NCBI GenBank assembly: GCA_023417775.1
Contig: JAEZEJ010000086.1
Location: 1-28,246 of the forward strand
From: Actinomycetes bacterium
Lineage (GTDB): Bacteria; Actinomycetota; Actinomycetes; Propionibacteriales; Nocardioidaceae
Direction: 5' to 3'
DNA: 28,246 bases
This document shows, piece after piece, positions 1 through 7,053 of the stretch; the first letter of the stretch is position 1; each line of letters opens with the position of its first letter. The notes under the pieces are model-generated. The model was not told the DNA's origin, ran no database searches, and saw only the letters and a program-made list of their open reading frames with translations. The translations under genes were made by a program, and so were the position numbers.

Positions 1-110
1 GGGCGGGCCCGGGGGCGGCCGGCGCGGGGGCCCACCGCCCCGCGGGGGGTCCGGCGCACGATGGCGTGGGCCGCCTGGCGGAGGACCACCTCACTGCTCT
101 CGGTTCGCAT
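1..110 (-). CDS. Start of an unidentified gene, cut by the window edge
   Basis: An ATG at 110-108 opens a frame with no stop through to base 1, about 36 codons, beginning MRTESSEVVLRQAAHAIVRR. It lies directly behind a perfect TATAAT at 122-117 that ends 6 nt before the ATG, the spacing seen at most other first genes of this window. The first 50 bases of the window contain almost only G and C, so the last dozen or so codons (Pro, Arg, Gly, Ala) may be sequencing or assembly error. There is too little protein to name a family. The gene is inferred from the promoter and the ordinary look of the first 20 residues. Confidence 0.45.
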   Translation of the reverse strand, partial: MRTESSEVVLRQAAHAIVRRTPRGAVGPRAGRPRAR

Positions 111-116
111 CACCTC

Positions 117-122
117 ATTATA
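117..122 (-). promoter_or_regulatory. Promoter -10 box, leaderless type, for the edge gene
   Basis: TATAAT with an upstream TG (TGATATAAT, an extended -10) ends 6 nt before the ATG at 110. No recognisable -35 box. It lies in the AT-rich stretch 112-140, unlike the surrounding sequence. Confidence 0.55.
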
Positions 123-148
123 TCATGTGGTTATGTATATGCGGCGAA

Positions 149-178
149 CGAGGCCCTCGCCGCGTGACGAGGGCCTCG
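149..178 (-). terminator. Hairpin terminator after the proline-rich membrane protein gene
   Basis: A perfect 11-bp stem (149-159 with 168-178) and an 8-nt loop lie 9 nt past the stop codon of the gene at 188-916. There is no clear U-tract, as is common for actinobacterial terminators. Confidence 0.65.
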
Positions 179-187
179 AGGAGCGGG

Positions 188-916
188 TCAGTCCACGACG
201 ACTCCGCCGCTGAGGCGGCGGAATGCGTAGGTGATGAACAGCCCGCCGATGGGGGCCGTGAAGAGCACACCGATGAAACAGGCGATCACTCCGGCCGCCG
301 CCACGAGGCCGCCGAGCAGGACGCCGACGAGCGCCATCCCGAAGTTGTTCTGGTAAAGGCCGAAGCTGGCCTTGATCGACTCCCAGGGGGAGAGCCCGCG
401 ATCGGCCATCACGTAGGTGGCATAGGCCGCACCGAAGACGAAGATCAGTCCCGGGATGATGCAGAGGATCAGGCCGACGATCGTCAGCACCCAGGTCAGC
501 AGTCCGAGCAGGATCGCCGGGCCGATGAGATCGGTCTTGAACAGATCGCCGATATCGGGGCGCCGCCCGTCGGCGATCGCGAGGAACATGCGCACGAGGT
601 TCAGCGACAGGGGTCCGACGATCACCGCGGTGATCAGGCCGCCGACGATATTCCACACCCCCGTGGCGGCCGTGAAGCGCAGCGCCTCGTCGGTGGTCAT
701 CGTCGAGGAGTTCTGCCCGAAGGTCGGCAGGCTGGTGGCCGTGCTGATCGCGCCGGAGATGGCCGCGATGATCAACACGCTGAGTACCAAGGGGCCGAGA
801 TTCTGCTTGAAGCGCTCCCAGGCCCACGAGAAGGCGGCGCCGACCTCGTAGTTACCGGGGGAGGGCGGCGGGTAGGCCCCCGAGGGGCCGTTGGGCGGTG
901 GATACTGACCGGCCAT
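188..916 (-). CDS. Proline-rich N-terminal integral membrane protein
   Basis: 242 residues. The first 22 residues are rich in Pro, Gly and Tyr (PPPNGPSGAYPPPSPG), probably a cytoplasmic tail. The rest holds about five hydrophobic segments separated by short polar loops, with several Gly/Pro kinks. This resembles the many actinobacterial proline-rich membrane proteins of unknown role; no catalytic motif was seen. The ATG at 916 was preferred over an upstream in-frame ATG because GGAAGGA lies 7 nt before it. The gene is transcribed alone and ends at the hairpin at 149-178. It is not M. tuberculosis Pra: no clear RDD domain is visible. Function unknown. Confidence 0.8.
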   Translation of the reverse strand: MAGQYPPPNGPSGAYPPPSPGNYEVGAAFSWAWERFKQNLGPLVLSVLIIAAISGAISTATSLPTFGQNSSTMTTDEALRFTAATGVWNIVGGLITAVIVGPLSLNLVRMFLAIADGRRPDIGDLFKTDLIGPAILLGLLTWVLTIVGLILCIIPGLIFVFGAAYATYVMADRGLSPWESIKASFGLYQNNFGMALVGVLLGGLVAAAGVIACFIGVLFTAPIGGLFITYAFRRLSGGVVVD

Positions 917-950
917 GGGGCTGTCCTTCCGACGATCGTTGCTCCACGAC

Positions 951-956
951 AATGTA
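951..956 (-). promoter_or_regulatory. Possible -10 box for the membrane protein gene at 188-916
   Basis: TACATT on the minus strand, 34 nt before the ATG. This gene has a good Shine-Dalgarno site, so a leadered transcript is expected. No clear -35 box. Confidence 0.3.
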
Positions 957-1012
957 GAGCAGATCGTCTACCGCGTCAGCGCGAGGTGCCGCCCCCGCCT
1001 CGGGCCGGGACC

Positions 1013-1837
1013 TCAGAACTCCTCGTGGGTCTGCGGATCGCCGCCGATGCGCTCGTCGCGATCCAGCTCGGCGATTTGCTGCAGGTCGTCGTTGTCGAGC
1101 TCGAAGGAGAAGATCTCCAGATTGCCGGCGAACCGCTCAGCGGTGGCCGACTTGGGGATGGGTGCCGACCCGATCTGGACGTGCCAGCGCAGCACGACCT
1201 GCCCGGCGTCCATGCCGTGCTTGTCGGCGATCCGCGCGATGACCGGGTTCTGCAGCAGATCGGAGCCGCGCCCGAGCGGGCTCCACGCCTGCGTGACGAT
1301 GCCGAGACGGGCGTCGATCTCGCGCTGCTGTGCCTGCGGGAAGTAGGGATGCAGTTCGATCTGATTGACCGCCGGTGTCACGCCGGTCTCGGAGATGATC
1401 CGGTCGAGATGCTCGGACTGGAAGTTCGAGACGCCGATGGACCGGGTGAGGCCGCGTTCGCGCAGCTCGATCATGGCCTTCCAGGTGTCGACATAGCGGT
1501 CCAGGCGGGGGAGCGGCCAGTGGATGAGGTAGAGGTCGACATAGTCGAGGCCCAGCCGTTCCAGCGATCCCTCCAGGGACGCGACGGTGGAGTCGAAGCC
1601 CTGGTCATCGCCGGGCACCTTCGTGGTGACGAACAGCTCCTCGCGCGGCGCCGGGGACTCGGCGATGCCCCGGCCGACAGCGACCTCGTTCTCATAGCGC
1701 TTCGCGGTGTCGAGCAGCCGGTATCCAGTGTCGATCGCGGCGACGAAGGTCTGCGGGTCATCGATCGAGTAGGTGCCGAAACCGAGCTGCGGCATCCGGT
1801 GTCCGTCATTGAGGTCGAGCAGCGGCGAGAAGGTCAT
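1013..1837 (-). CDS. Aldo/keto reductase, 2,5-diketo-D-gluconate reductase type
   Basis: 274 residues, normal for the AKR5-like (beta/alpha)8 NADPH-dependent reductases. The full catalytic tetrad is visible: Asp43 and Tyr48 in LLDTAKRYENE, Lys73 in VTTKVPG and His106 in YLIHWP. IGVSNF follows, and the NADPH phosphate-binding region is IPKSAT. The substrate cannot be told from sequence; this class reduces small ketones and aldehydes. The start at 1837 is chosen because the family begins here and because TACCGT ends 6 nt upstream; a longer frame to 1879 has no such support. It is divergent from the small membrane protein at 1929 and probably transcribed alone. It is not closely similar to the second reductase at 17330. 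Confidence 0.9.
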   Translation of the reverse strand: MTFSPLLDLNDGHRMPQLGFGTYSIDDPQTFVAAIDTGYRLLDTAKRYENEVAVGRGIAESPAPREELFVTTKVPGDDQGFDSTVASLEGSLERLGLDYVDLYLIHWPLPRLDRYVDTWKAMIELRERGLTRSIGVSNFQSEHLDRIISETGVTPAVNQIELHPYFPQAQQREIDARLGIVTQAWSPLGRGSDLLQNPVIARIADKHGMDAGQVVLRWHVQIGSAPIPKSATAERFAGNLEIFSFELDNDDLQQIAELDRDERIGGDPQTHEEF

Positions 1838-1843
1838 GTCCCC

Positions 1844-1849
1844 ACGGTA
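1844..1849 (-). promoter_or_regulatory. Leaderless -10 box for the aldo/keto reductase at 1013-1837
   Basis: TACCGT on the minus strand, ending 6 nt before the ATG at 1837. The sequence before the ATG holds only a poor Shine-Dalgarno match (GGGGA). Confidence 0.4.
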
Positions 1850-1928
1850 CTTCGCACCTGAAGGCCTGCTGCGGTACATTCGGGCCGGACATTCTCAGGT
1901 TGTGTTAAGGAAGACGAGAGGTATCGCT

Positions 1929-2399
1929 GTGGATCTGAAGAACGTGAGCCCGTTCAGTCTCGGAGCGCTCGCCGCGGGCATCGTGGCCTTCATTCTGTCG
2001 CTGTTCAACAGCTATGTGACGGTGTCGGCGAGCGGCTTCGGCTCGGCCGGCACGAATGCGTGGACGAGCTTCGCCACGCTCGGCATGCTGCTGGTGATCG
2101 CCGCCACCGCTCTGATCGCCGTCAAGGTATTCGCCGGTCAGGTGCTGCCTCCGGTGGCACCGTGGTTCCTGGTGAGCGCTGTCGTGGCCGGTGTGGGCAC
2201 CTTCCTGCTCATCCTGCGCGCCCTCACCGGAGGGGGCGACGTCCCGAGCGGCATGGGCATCAGCGTCGGACCCGGCTGGTCGGGCTGGTTGCTGTTCATC
2301 GCGGGCATCGCCCTGACCGTGTGTGCGGTGCTCGACTCGCGCGCCGCGGGGGAGAAGCTGCCGGACTTCAGCGGCCAGAAGCCGGCCGACGACAACTGA
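1929..2399 (+). CDS. Small four-helix membrane protein of unknown function
   Basis: 156 residues starting at GTG 1929, with GAGAGGT 6 nt upstream; the open frame runs further back to 1773 but that part overlaps the divergent reductase gene and has no ribosome site. There are four hydrophobic segments at about residues 8-26, 41-60, 71-91 and 110-130. A Gly-rich loop (LTGGGDVPSGMG) precedes the last helix, and a short polar tail ends in KPADDN. No enzyme motif. It resembles small actinobacterial membrane proteins of unknown function. It is probably monocistronic and ends at the shared hairpin 2408-2446. Confidence 0.8.
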   Translation: MDLKNVSPFSLGALAAGIVAFILSLFNSYVTVSASGFGSAGTNAWTSFATLGMLLVIAATALIAVKVFAGQVLPPVAPWFLVSAVVAGVGTFLLILRALTGGGDVPSGMGISVGPGWSGWLLFIAGIALTVCAVLDSRAAGEKLPDFSGQKPADDN

Positions 2400-2407
2400 G
2401 GCCGTTC

Positions 2408-2446
2408 CCGCCCTTCACCGGCTGAGACTCACCCGGTGAAGGGCGG
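2408..2446. terminator. Bidirectional hairpin terminator between convergent genes
   Basis: A perfect 14-bp stem (2408-2421 with 2433-2446) and an 11-nt loop, 8 nt past the stop of the gene at 1929-2399. The other arm lies inside the last codons of menJ, so the hairpin can serve both genes; the menJ stop codon is in the loop. Confidence 0.75.
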
Positions 2447-3673
2447 TCGCGCGTCCAGTGCCACCGAGCGGCGGCCCGCCCAGCGCCAGACCCGTGCGAC
2501 GGCGTCTCGGTCGTCATCGGTGACGAGATTGCCCATCACCCGCAGGGCGATGGTCATGAGGACATGGCTGCGCATGCCGAGGGGGCCGAAGGTGGGCAGC
2601 AGGCCCGGCACGGTGATCAACCCGGCCAGCCGACGGGCGATCGAGAAGGCCTCGCCGTAGCGGGACGTGAGCAGGGCCGGCCAGGCCGTATGCGGGTCAT
2701 CGCCGAGCACTAACAGCTCTGCGGCCTCGCGACCGGTCTCCAGTCCGTAGTCGATGCCCTCGCCGTTGAGCGGATTGACGCAGCCGGCCGCGTCGCCGAC
2801 GAGCATCCAGTTCGCTCCCGCGACCCCCGAGACGGCGCCGCCCATCGGCAGCAGGGCCGAGGTGGGCATCCGCAGGTCGGGTCCGAGATCCCATTCGCGA
2901 CGGCGGAGACCGGCATAGTACTCCATCAACGGGCGGATCTGCAGGCTGGCGGGTCGCTTGGAGGTCGCCAGCGCGCCGACCCCGAGGTTCACCTCGCCGT
3001 CCCCGAGGGGGAAGATCCAGCCGTATCCGGGCAGCAGCTCGTCGTCCTCGCCGCGCAGTTCCAGGTGCGAGGAGATCCACGGGTCATCGGAGTGCCCGGA
3101 CTTCACATAGCTGCGCCCGGCGATGCCATAGGCGGTCTCGCGATGCCAGGTGCGCCCGAGGACCCGGCCGAGCGGGGAGCGCACCCCGTCGGCGATGATG
3201 ACGCGCCGGCAGGCCACGGTGTGCTCGATCCTGTCCGGGCCGATCTGGAACACGACGCCGTCGACCCGGTTCGAGGACCAGGTGACGTCGACGGCGCGAG
3301 CATTCTCCAGCGGACGGGCCCCGGAGTCGACCGCCGCGCGGAAGATCCGCTCGTCCAGCTCGGTGCGGGGGACCGCCGATCCGTGATCGGGGAGCGAACC
3401 GCCCGGCCACGGCAGCAGCAGCTGCTGGCCGAAGCCGGTGGCGCGCAGGCCACGGTTGACGGTGTGCCCCCGGACCCAGTCGCCGAGGCCCAGCTGATCG
3501 AGCTCGGCGATCGCGCGGGGGGTCAAGCCGTCGCCGCAGGTCTTGTCGCGCGGGAATGCGGCGGCATCGGCGAGCACGACGTCGAGTCCCAGCCGTGCGG
3601 CCCAGGCGGCGGCCGCCGATCCGGCCGGGCCGGCGCCGACGACGAGCACATCGGTGGAGGCGGGCAGCGTCAT
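2429..3673 (-). CDS. menJ: Menaquinone reductase MenJ, geranylgeranyl-reductase family flavoprotein
   Basis: 414 residues, close to the length of M. tuberculosis MenJ (Rv0561c). MenJ saturates one double bond in the isoprenoid tail of menaquinone at the membrane. Seen here: the FAD-binding GxGxxG (Gly13, Gly15, Gly18), the family motif PRDKTCGDGLTPRA at 41-54, HRETAYGIAGRSYV near 177-190, LPGYGWIFPLGDGEVNLGVG at 214-233, and the second FAD motif GDAAGCVNPLNGEGIDYG at 293-310. The end, VTDDDRDAVARVWRWAG...RPPFTG, also matches my memory of MenJ. GAGG lies 3 nt before the ATG. It sits 42 nt behind yhhQ and may be read through from it. Other flavoproteins of this family act on chlorophyll or archaeal lipids, but the overall match favours MenJ. 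Confidence 0.82.
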   Translation of the reverse strand: MTLPASTDVLVVGAGPAGSAAAAWAARLGLDVVLADAAAFPRDKTCGDGLTPRAIAELDQLGLGDWVRGHTVNRGLRATGFGQQLLLPWPGGSLPDHGSAVPRTELDERIFRAAVDSGARPLENARAVDVTWSSNRVDGVVFQIGPDRIEHTVACRRVIIADGVRSPLGRVLGRTWHRETAYGIAGRSYVKSGHSDDPWISSHLELRGEDDELLPGYGWIFPLGDGEVNLGVGALATSKRPASLQIRPLMEYYAGLRRREWDLGPDLRMPTSALLPMGGAVSGVAGANWMLVGDAAGCVNPLNGEGIDYGLETGREAAELLVLGDDPHTAWPALLTSRYGEAFSIARRLAGLITVPGLLPTFGPLGMRSHVLMTIALRVMGNLVTDDDRDAVARVWRWAGRRSVALDARPPFTG

Positions 3674-3715
3674 GGCCTCATTCTTCCATCCGCCCCCAGG
3701 GACGGCGGTCCCGCG

Positions 3716-4429
3716 TCAGTAGGTCGGCTCGCGGCGTTTCAGCTGGCCGATGACGGTCAGCGTGATCGGCAGCACGATGATCTCGACCAGCACCTTGAAG
3801 AGCACGCCGACGATGAAGTAGTTGAGGAAGACGCCGAAGGACGTGATGCCGATCGCGGTGGCGGCGATGGCGCAGAAGATCAGCGTGTCCGCGGTCTCCC
3901 CGACCCCCGTCGACGCGATCAGCCGGCCGACGAGGCCGCGTTCGGCGGTGCGCTGCTTGAGCTTGACCAGTACCCAGGCGTTGAGGAACTGCCCGACGAG
4001 ATAGCCCGCGAGACTGGCGATGACGATCTGCCCGACGGGCCCGGCCACGGCCTCGAAGGCGTCCTGGTTCTCATAGAAGGAGGCAGCCGGGGCGTGCTGG
4101 ACCAGCCAGAAGGTCATGGCGGTGATGATCGCCATCGCGAAGCCGACGATGATCGCGCGGCGCGCGGCCTTGAAGCCGTAGACCTCGCTGATGACATCGC
4201 CGAGGATGTAGGCCACGGGGAAGAGGATGGCGCCGCCGTCGGTGACGATGGGCCAGAGCTGCACCGCGCCGATCGAGATATCGCCGGAGCCGATCTCGAT
4301 GCCCTTCGTGGCGGCGATATTCGAGACGACGAGCACGACGCAGAACATGGCGATCGCGATGTCGAAATAGGAGGAACCGCGCGACGCGAAGCGCACGGCA
4401 GGTTTTGACGAGGTTGCCTGCGAACTCAT
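3716..4429 (-). CDS. yhhQ: Queuosine precursor transporter, YhhQ/VUT family
   Basis: 237 residues, six or so membrane helices. Family features visible: an early helix with FCVVLVVSNIAATK at about 28-41, then DGGAILFPVAYILGDVISEVYGFKAARRA near 63-91, and GETADTLIFCAIA toward the C-terminus. YhhQ proteins import the queuosine precursors preQ0/preQ1 or queuine. The gene follows tgt on the same strand with 46 nt between stop and start, which fits a salvage pair. The ATG at 4429 was chosen over the longer frame because hydrophobic family sequence begins shortly after it; the extra upstream residues are encoded by the inverted repeat and the tgt end. GAGAAG lies 10 nt upstream. The leader carries one arm of the 28-bp repeat. 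Confidence 0.9.
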   Translation of the reverse strand: MSSQATSSKPAVRFASRGSSYFDIAIAMFCVVLVVSNIAATKGIEIGSGDISIGAVQLWPIVTDGGAILFPVAYILGDVISEVYGFKAARRAIIVGFAMAIITAMTFWLVQHAPAASFYENQDAFEAVAGPVGQIVIASLAGYLVGQFLNAWVLVKLKQRTAERGLVGRLIASTGVGETADTLIFCAIAATAIGITSFGVFLNYFIVGVLFKVLVEIIVLPITLTVIGQLKRREPTY

Positions 4430-4453
4430 GACCGCTATCTTCTCACGGCCTGT

Positions 4454-4521
4454 ACCGAGATTTGCTCCCCATTCGTCAACCGAGGGAGCTGGGGGTTGAC
4501 GAATGGGGAGCAAATCTCGGT
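4454..4521. repeat. Perfect 28-bp inverted repeat across the end of tgt
   Basis: Bases 4454-4481 are the exact reverse complement of 4494-4521, with a 12-nt loop. The arms contain GATTTGCTCCCCATTCG and are clearly less GC-rich than the flanks. The structure covers the last 14 codons and the stop of tgt and ends 24 nt before the yhhQ start. No U-run follows it on the minus strand. No other copy was seen in this window, and no target duplication flanks it. Confidence 0.9.
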
Positions 4522-5708
4522 CCATAGAAGCGACCGAGGGTGTCGGCCTTGTAGGCGTGGTAGCTGCCGTCGTCGATGGAGGCGCGGATATCGTCGACCA
4601 GCTTGACCATGAAGCGCTCATTGTGGATGGTGCACAGGGTCGCGCTGAGCATCTCGTTCGTCTTGAACAGGTGGTGCAGGTAGGCCTTGGTGTAGTGCGC
4701 GCAGGTGTAGCAGTCGCACTCGGTGTCGATGGGGGAGAAGTCGCGTCGCGAGGCGGCCACGTTGAGGTTGTAGCGACCTCGCCGGGTGTAGACGCGCGAG
4801 GACCGAGCGACCCGTGACGGCGTCACGCAGTCGAAGGTGTCGGCCCCGTTCTCGATACCGGCGAAGAAGTCATCGGGCTCGCCGATGCCGAGCAGATGCC
4901 GGGGCTTGTCCTCGGGAAGCTCCTCGACGACCCACCGGCAGATGATGCCGAGGTTCTCCTTCTCGATGGCTCCTCCGATGCCGAAGCCGTCGAAGGGCAG
5001 GCCGGCGAGGTCGCGCGCGGCCTTGCGGCGCAGGTCCTCGTACTGAGCGCCCTGGACGACGCCGAAGAGGGCCTGGTAGGGCTTGTCGGCCCGCTCCCGG
5101 GTCAGGCGCTCGTGCTCGGCGACGCACCGCTCGGCCCACGCCTGCGTGCGCGCGAGTGCCTCCTCTTGATAACCGCGGGTGTTCATCAAGGTGGTCAGCT
5201 CGTCGAAGGCGAAGATGATGTCCGCGCCGAGCTGGTGCTGGATGCCCATCGACACCTCGGGCGTGAAACGGTGCCGCGATCCGTCCAAGTGGCTCTTGAA
5301 GGTCACGCCGTCGTCGTCGACATGTGCGAGGCGCTCCTTGCCCTCCGCGATCACGTCATCGCGCTCGACCCGGGTGCTGTCCATCGAGAGGGTCTTCTTG
5401 AAGCCGACGCCGAGGCTCATCACCTGGAAGCCGCCGGAGTCGGTGAAGGTCGGCCCCGGCCAGTTCATGAACCGTCCGAGACCACCGGCCTCATCGACAA
5501 TGTCCGCGCCGGGCTGGAGGTAGAGGTGATAGGCATTGGCGAGCAGCGCCTGCGCGCCGAGCTCGGCCATGGTCTCGGGGAGCACCGACTTCACGGTCGC
5601 CCGGGTGCCGACGGGGATGAACGCCGGGGTGCGGATCTCACCGTGCGGGGTGGTGATGACGCCGGAGCGGCCGGGCGCGTCCTCGAGACGATGGTCGATG
5701 CTGAACAC
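4476..5708 (-). CDS. tgt: tRNA-guanine transglycosylase (queuosine biosynthesis)
   Basis: 410 residues. Tgt swaps guanine-34 for a queuosine precursor in tRNAs with GUN anticodons. Seen: TFTDSGGFQ with the general-base Asp90, nucleophile Asp293 in DTFDCVTPSR, and the zinc ligands Cys331, Cys333, Cys336 and His362 with the usual 26-residue spacing between the last Cys and the His. In the base-recognition loop the usual bacterial Asp-Glu-Cys-Thr is Asp-Glu-Leu-Thr (169-172). The last 14 or so residues (PRFAPHSSTPSSLG) are encoded by the 28-bp inverted repeat and look like an added tail. The start is GTG at 5708, placed 6 nt behind CACAAT. It is probably cotranscribed with yhhQ; no queuosine synthesis genes are nearby. 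Confidence 0.95.
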   Translation of the reverse strand: MFSIDHRLEDAPGRSGVITTPHGEIRTPAFIPVGTRATVKSVLPETMAELGAQALLANAYHLYLQPGADIVDEAGGLGRFMNWPGPTFTDSGGFQVMSLGVGFKKTLSMDSTRVERDDVIAEGKERLAHVDDDGVTFKSHLDGSRHRFTPEVSMGIQHQLGADIIFAFDELTTLMNTRGYQEEALARTQAWAERCVAEHERLTRERADKPYQALFGVVQGAQYEDLRRKAARDLAGLPFDGFGIGGAIEKENLGIICRWVVEELPEDKPRHLLGIGEPDDFFAGIENGADTFDCVTPSRVARSSRVYTRRGRYNLNVAASRRDFSPIDTECDCYTCAHYTKAYLHHLFKTNEMLSATLCTIHNERFMVKLVDDIRASIDDGSYHAYKADTLGRFYGPRFAPHSSTPSSLG

Positions 5709-5714
5709 CGGCCC

Positions 5715-5720
5715 ATTGTG
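5715..5720 (-). promoter_or_regulatory. Leaderless -10 box for tgt
   Basis: CACAAT within TGACACAATGG, ending 6 nt before the GTG start. The same TGACACAATGG string occurs at the same spacing before cbs (14193-14198). No Shine-Dalgarno site. Confidence 0.45.
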
Positions 5721-5756
5721 TCAGTGAGGCCAGGATCGGCGATCTGCGCGGCGAGA

Positions 5757-5876
5757 CGAGTGGTGCAACTCCGCCCGCGGGTGGTGGGGGCACCTCCCTG
5801 CTCGGAGCGAAGCGGAGAGCGTGGAGGAAAGATTCGCCCCGGTTCGGGCCTTTCGAGGGCGCATTCGCACCACTCG
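5757..5876. repeat. Intergenic segment bounded by a 10-bp inverted repeat
   Basis: CGAGTGGTGC at 5757-5766 is the reverse complement of 5867-5876. Between them are an imperfect hairpin (CACCTCC at 5791-5797 against GGAGG at 5823-5827, with GCTC/GAGC inside) and a second short one near 5836-5860. The 232-bp gap between tgt and the HExxH gene holds no convincing gene. It must contain the end of the upstream operon transcript and the sequence upstream of the tgt promoter. The hairpin may be a terminator of the operon 5941-7722. Confidence 0.4.
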
Positions 5877-5940
5877 CGGGGCAAGGACGGCTGGCGGCGC
5901 CCGTCGGCGCGCGGGACCTGCCGTTCTGACTCGCCCCGCC

Positions 5941-6615
5941 TCACCAGGGCCGGCCGGCACCCCCGATCGCGCCGAGCCAGCAGAGGTACACGCAGATCCC
6001 GGCCGTCGCGATGAACAGCGCATTCCATACGGCGGCGGGGAGAACGGTGAGCCGGGCCAGCACGGCGGCATCGCTCGAGACGTCCCGCCCGCGTCGGCTC
6101 CGGCTCACCCACAGCTCGACGGTCGCGCGGAGGCCGCCGAGGACGAGGAACCAGGCGAGCCCGTATCCGGCGAGGCGGACCCAGTCCGCATCGTCCACGC
6201 GGGTCTGCAGGAGCCAGACCCCGCCACCGCAGACGAGCAGCACCAGCAGTCCGAACCAGTTGCGGATCACCAGCACCATCGCGGCCAGCACGATGACGAC
6301 CGCCCACCACGCCCCGGTCTCGCGGCCGGCGAGCACCAGCAGCATGATCGCGGTGCCGAACAGCGGGGGAGCGGCGTAGCCGGCGAAGGCCGTCACGATC
6401 ATGCCCGGCCCGTGCGGCCGCCCGATCGACTCGGTGATCCCCGAGGTGTCGCGGTGCAGGCGGATGGCCCGCACCCTCCGACCGGTCAGCAAGGCCACCG
6501 CCGCGTGACCGGCCTCGTGGACCAGCGTGACGAGGTGGCGGACCACCCGCCACACCGGTGGCACGAGGACGATCGCCGCGGCGATGGCCGCGCCGATCCA
6601 GACGGGATCGGGCAT
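5941..6615 (-). CDS. HExxH membrane protein, M50-like site-2 protease relative
   Basis: 224 residues with about five or six membrane segments. HEAGHA at 33-38 gives the zinc-binding HExxH motif within the second helix (LVTLVHEAGHAAVALLTGRRV), as in M50/M50B membrane metalloproteases. The third metal ligand (usually Asp in NxxPxxxxDG) was not found, so activity is uncertain. The ATG at 6615 lies 4 nt past the stop of the TPR-like gene, so the two are translated together; the longer frame overlaps that gene. It is the last gene of a three-gene operon. Small M50B-like proteins of this kind are common in Actinobacteria, with no known substrate. Confidence 0.75.
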   Translation of the reverse strand: MPDPVWIGAAIAAAIVLVPPVWRVVRHLVTLVHEAGHAAVALLTGRRVRAIRLHRDTSGITESIGRPHGPGMIVTAFAGYAAPPLFGTAIMLLVLAGRETGAWWAVVIVLAAMVLVIRNWFGLLVLLVCGGGVWLLQTRVDDADWVRLAGYGLAWFLVLGGLRATVELWVSRSRRGRDVSSDAAVLARLTVLPAAVWNALFIATAGICVYLCWLGAIGGAGRPW

Positions 6616-6619
6616 CGAG

Positions 6620-7024
6620 TCAGTCGGCCGGGCGGTCGACCAGCTCGACCCGCGTGGCATCGCGGGCATCGGCCCCCATCGCCGCCGCCATCCGGTGGTG
6701 GACGGCACCCTCGCGATGGCGGCTCTGCCGGTCCAGCGTCAGGCCGAGTGCGGTCCGCGCCCAGGCGCTGGTGGGCTCCAGCTCGACCAGACGGCGGAAG
6801 GCGTCCTCGGCCGGCGTGAGCAGCGCGGCCGCGAACTGGGCGCGTCCGTACAGCTCCCAGGCGGCGGCATTGGAGGGCTCGGCCTCGAGCACGGGCGCCA
6901 GCACACGGCCGGCCTCGCGCGGGAAACGAGAGTCGAGCAGCTCCTCGGCGTACCGGAAGGCGTCGAGGAGGTCCATCGCCGCGATCGTCTCGTCGGTCAG
7001 CGTGGGCTTCATGTAGATGGTCAC
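6620..7024 (-). CDS. Short tetratricopeptide-like protein
   Basis: 134 residues, soluble. Two helix-turn-helix units look like TPR repeats: about 42-75 (AGRVLAPVLEAEPSNAAAWELYGRAQF) and 76-110 (TPAEDAFRRLVELEPTSAWARTALGLTL). TPRs usually hold protein partners. GTG at 7024 is taken as the start because AAGGAGG ends 4 nt before it; ATG at 7012 is possible. The gene is between a membrane protein with an exported tail (29 nt upstream) and the HExxH protein (4 nt downstream). It may be the cytoplasmic partner of one of these; this is inference. Confidence 0.75.
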   Translation of the reverse strand: MTIYMKPTLTDETIAAMDLLDAFRYAEELLDSRFPREAGRVLAPVLEAEPSNAAAWELYGRAQFAAALLTPAEDAFRRLVELEPTSAWARTALGLTLDRQSRHREGAVHHRMAAAMGADARDATRVELVDRPAD

Positions 7025-7053
7025 AGTGCCTCCTTCGGTCGACTGTCCCAACG

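Noticed and set aside
125..1861. Long open frame on the plus strand opposite the membrane protein and the reductase
   Set aside because: It is a GC-driven antisense frame, rich in Arg, Asp, Gly and Glu with no known domain. Similar frames lie opposite menJ, metB, cbs, secDF, the sbcC-like gene and rnd and were left out for the same reason.
1875..1880. TACATT as a promoter of the small membrane protein at 1929
   Set aside because: Possible, but the leader is long, there is no -35 box, and AT-containing hexamers such as this arise by chance; not supported enough to list.
4454..4521. A preQ1 riboswitch in front of yhhQ
   Set aside because: The sequence is a simple perfect hairpin without the pseudoknot and A-rich tail of preQ1 riboswitches.
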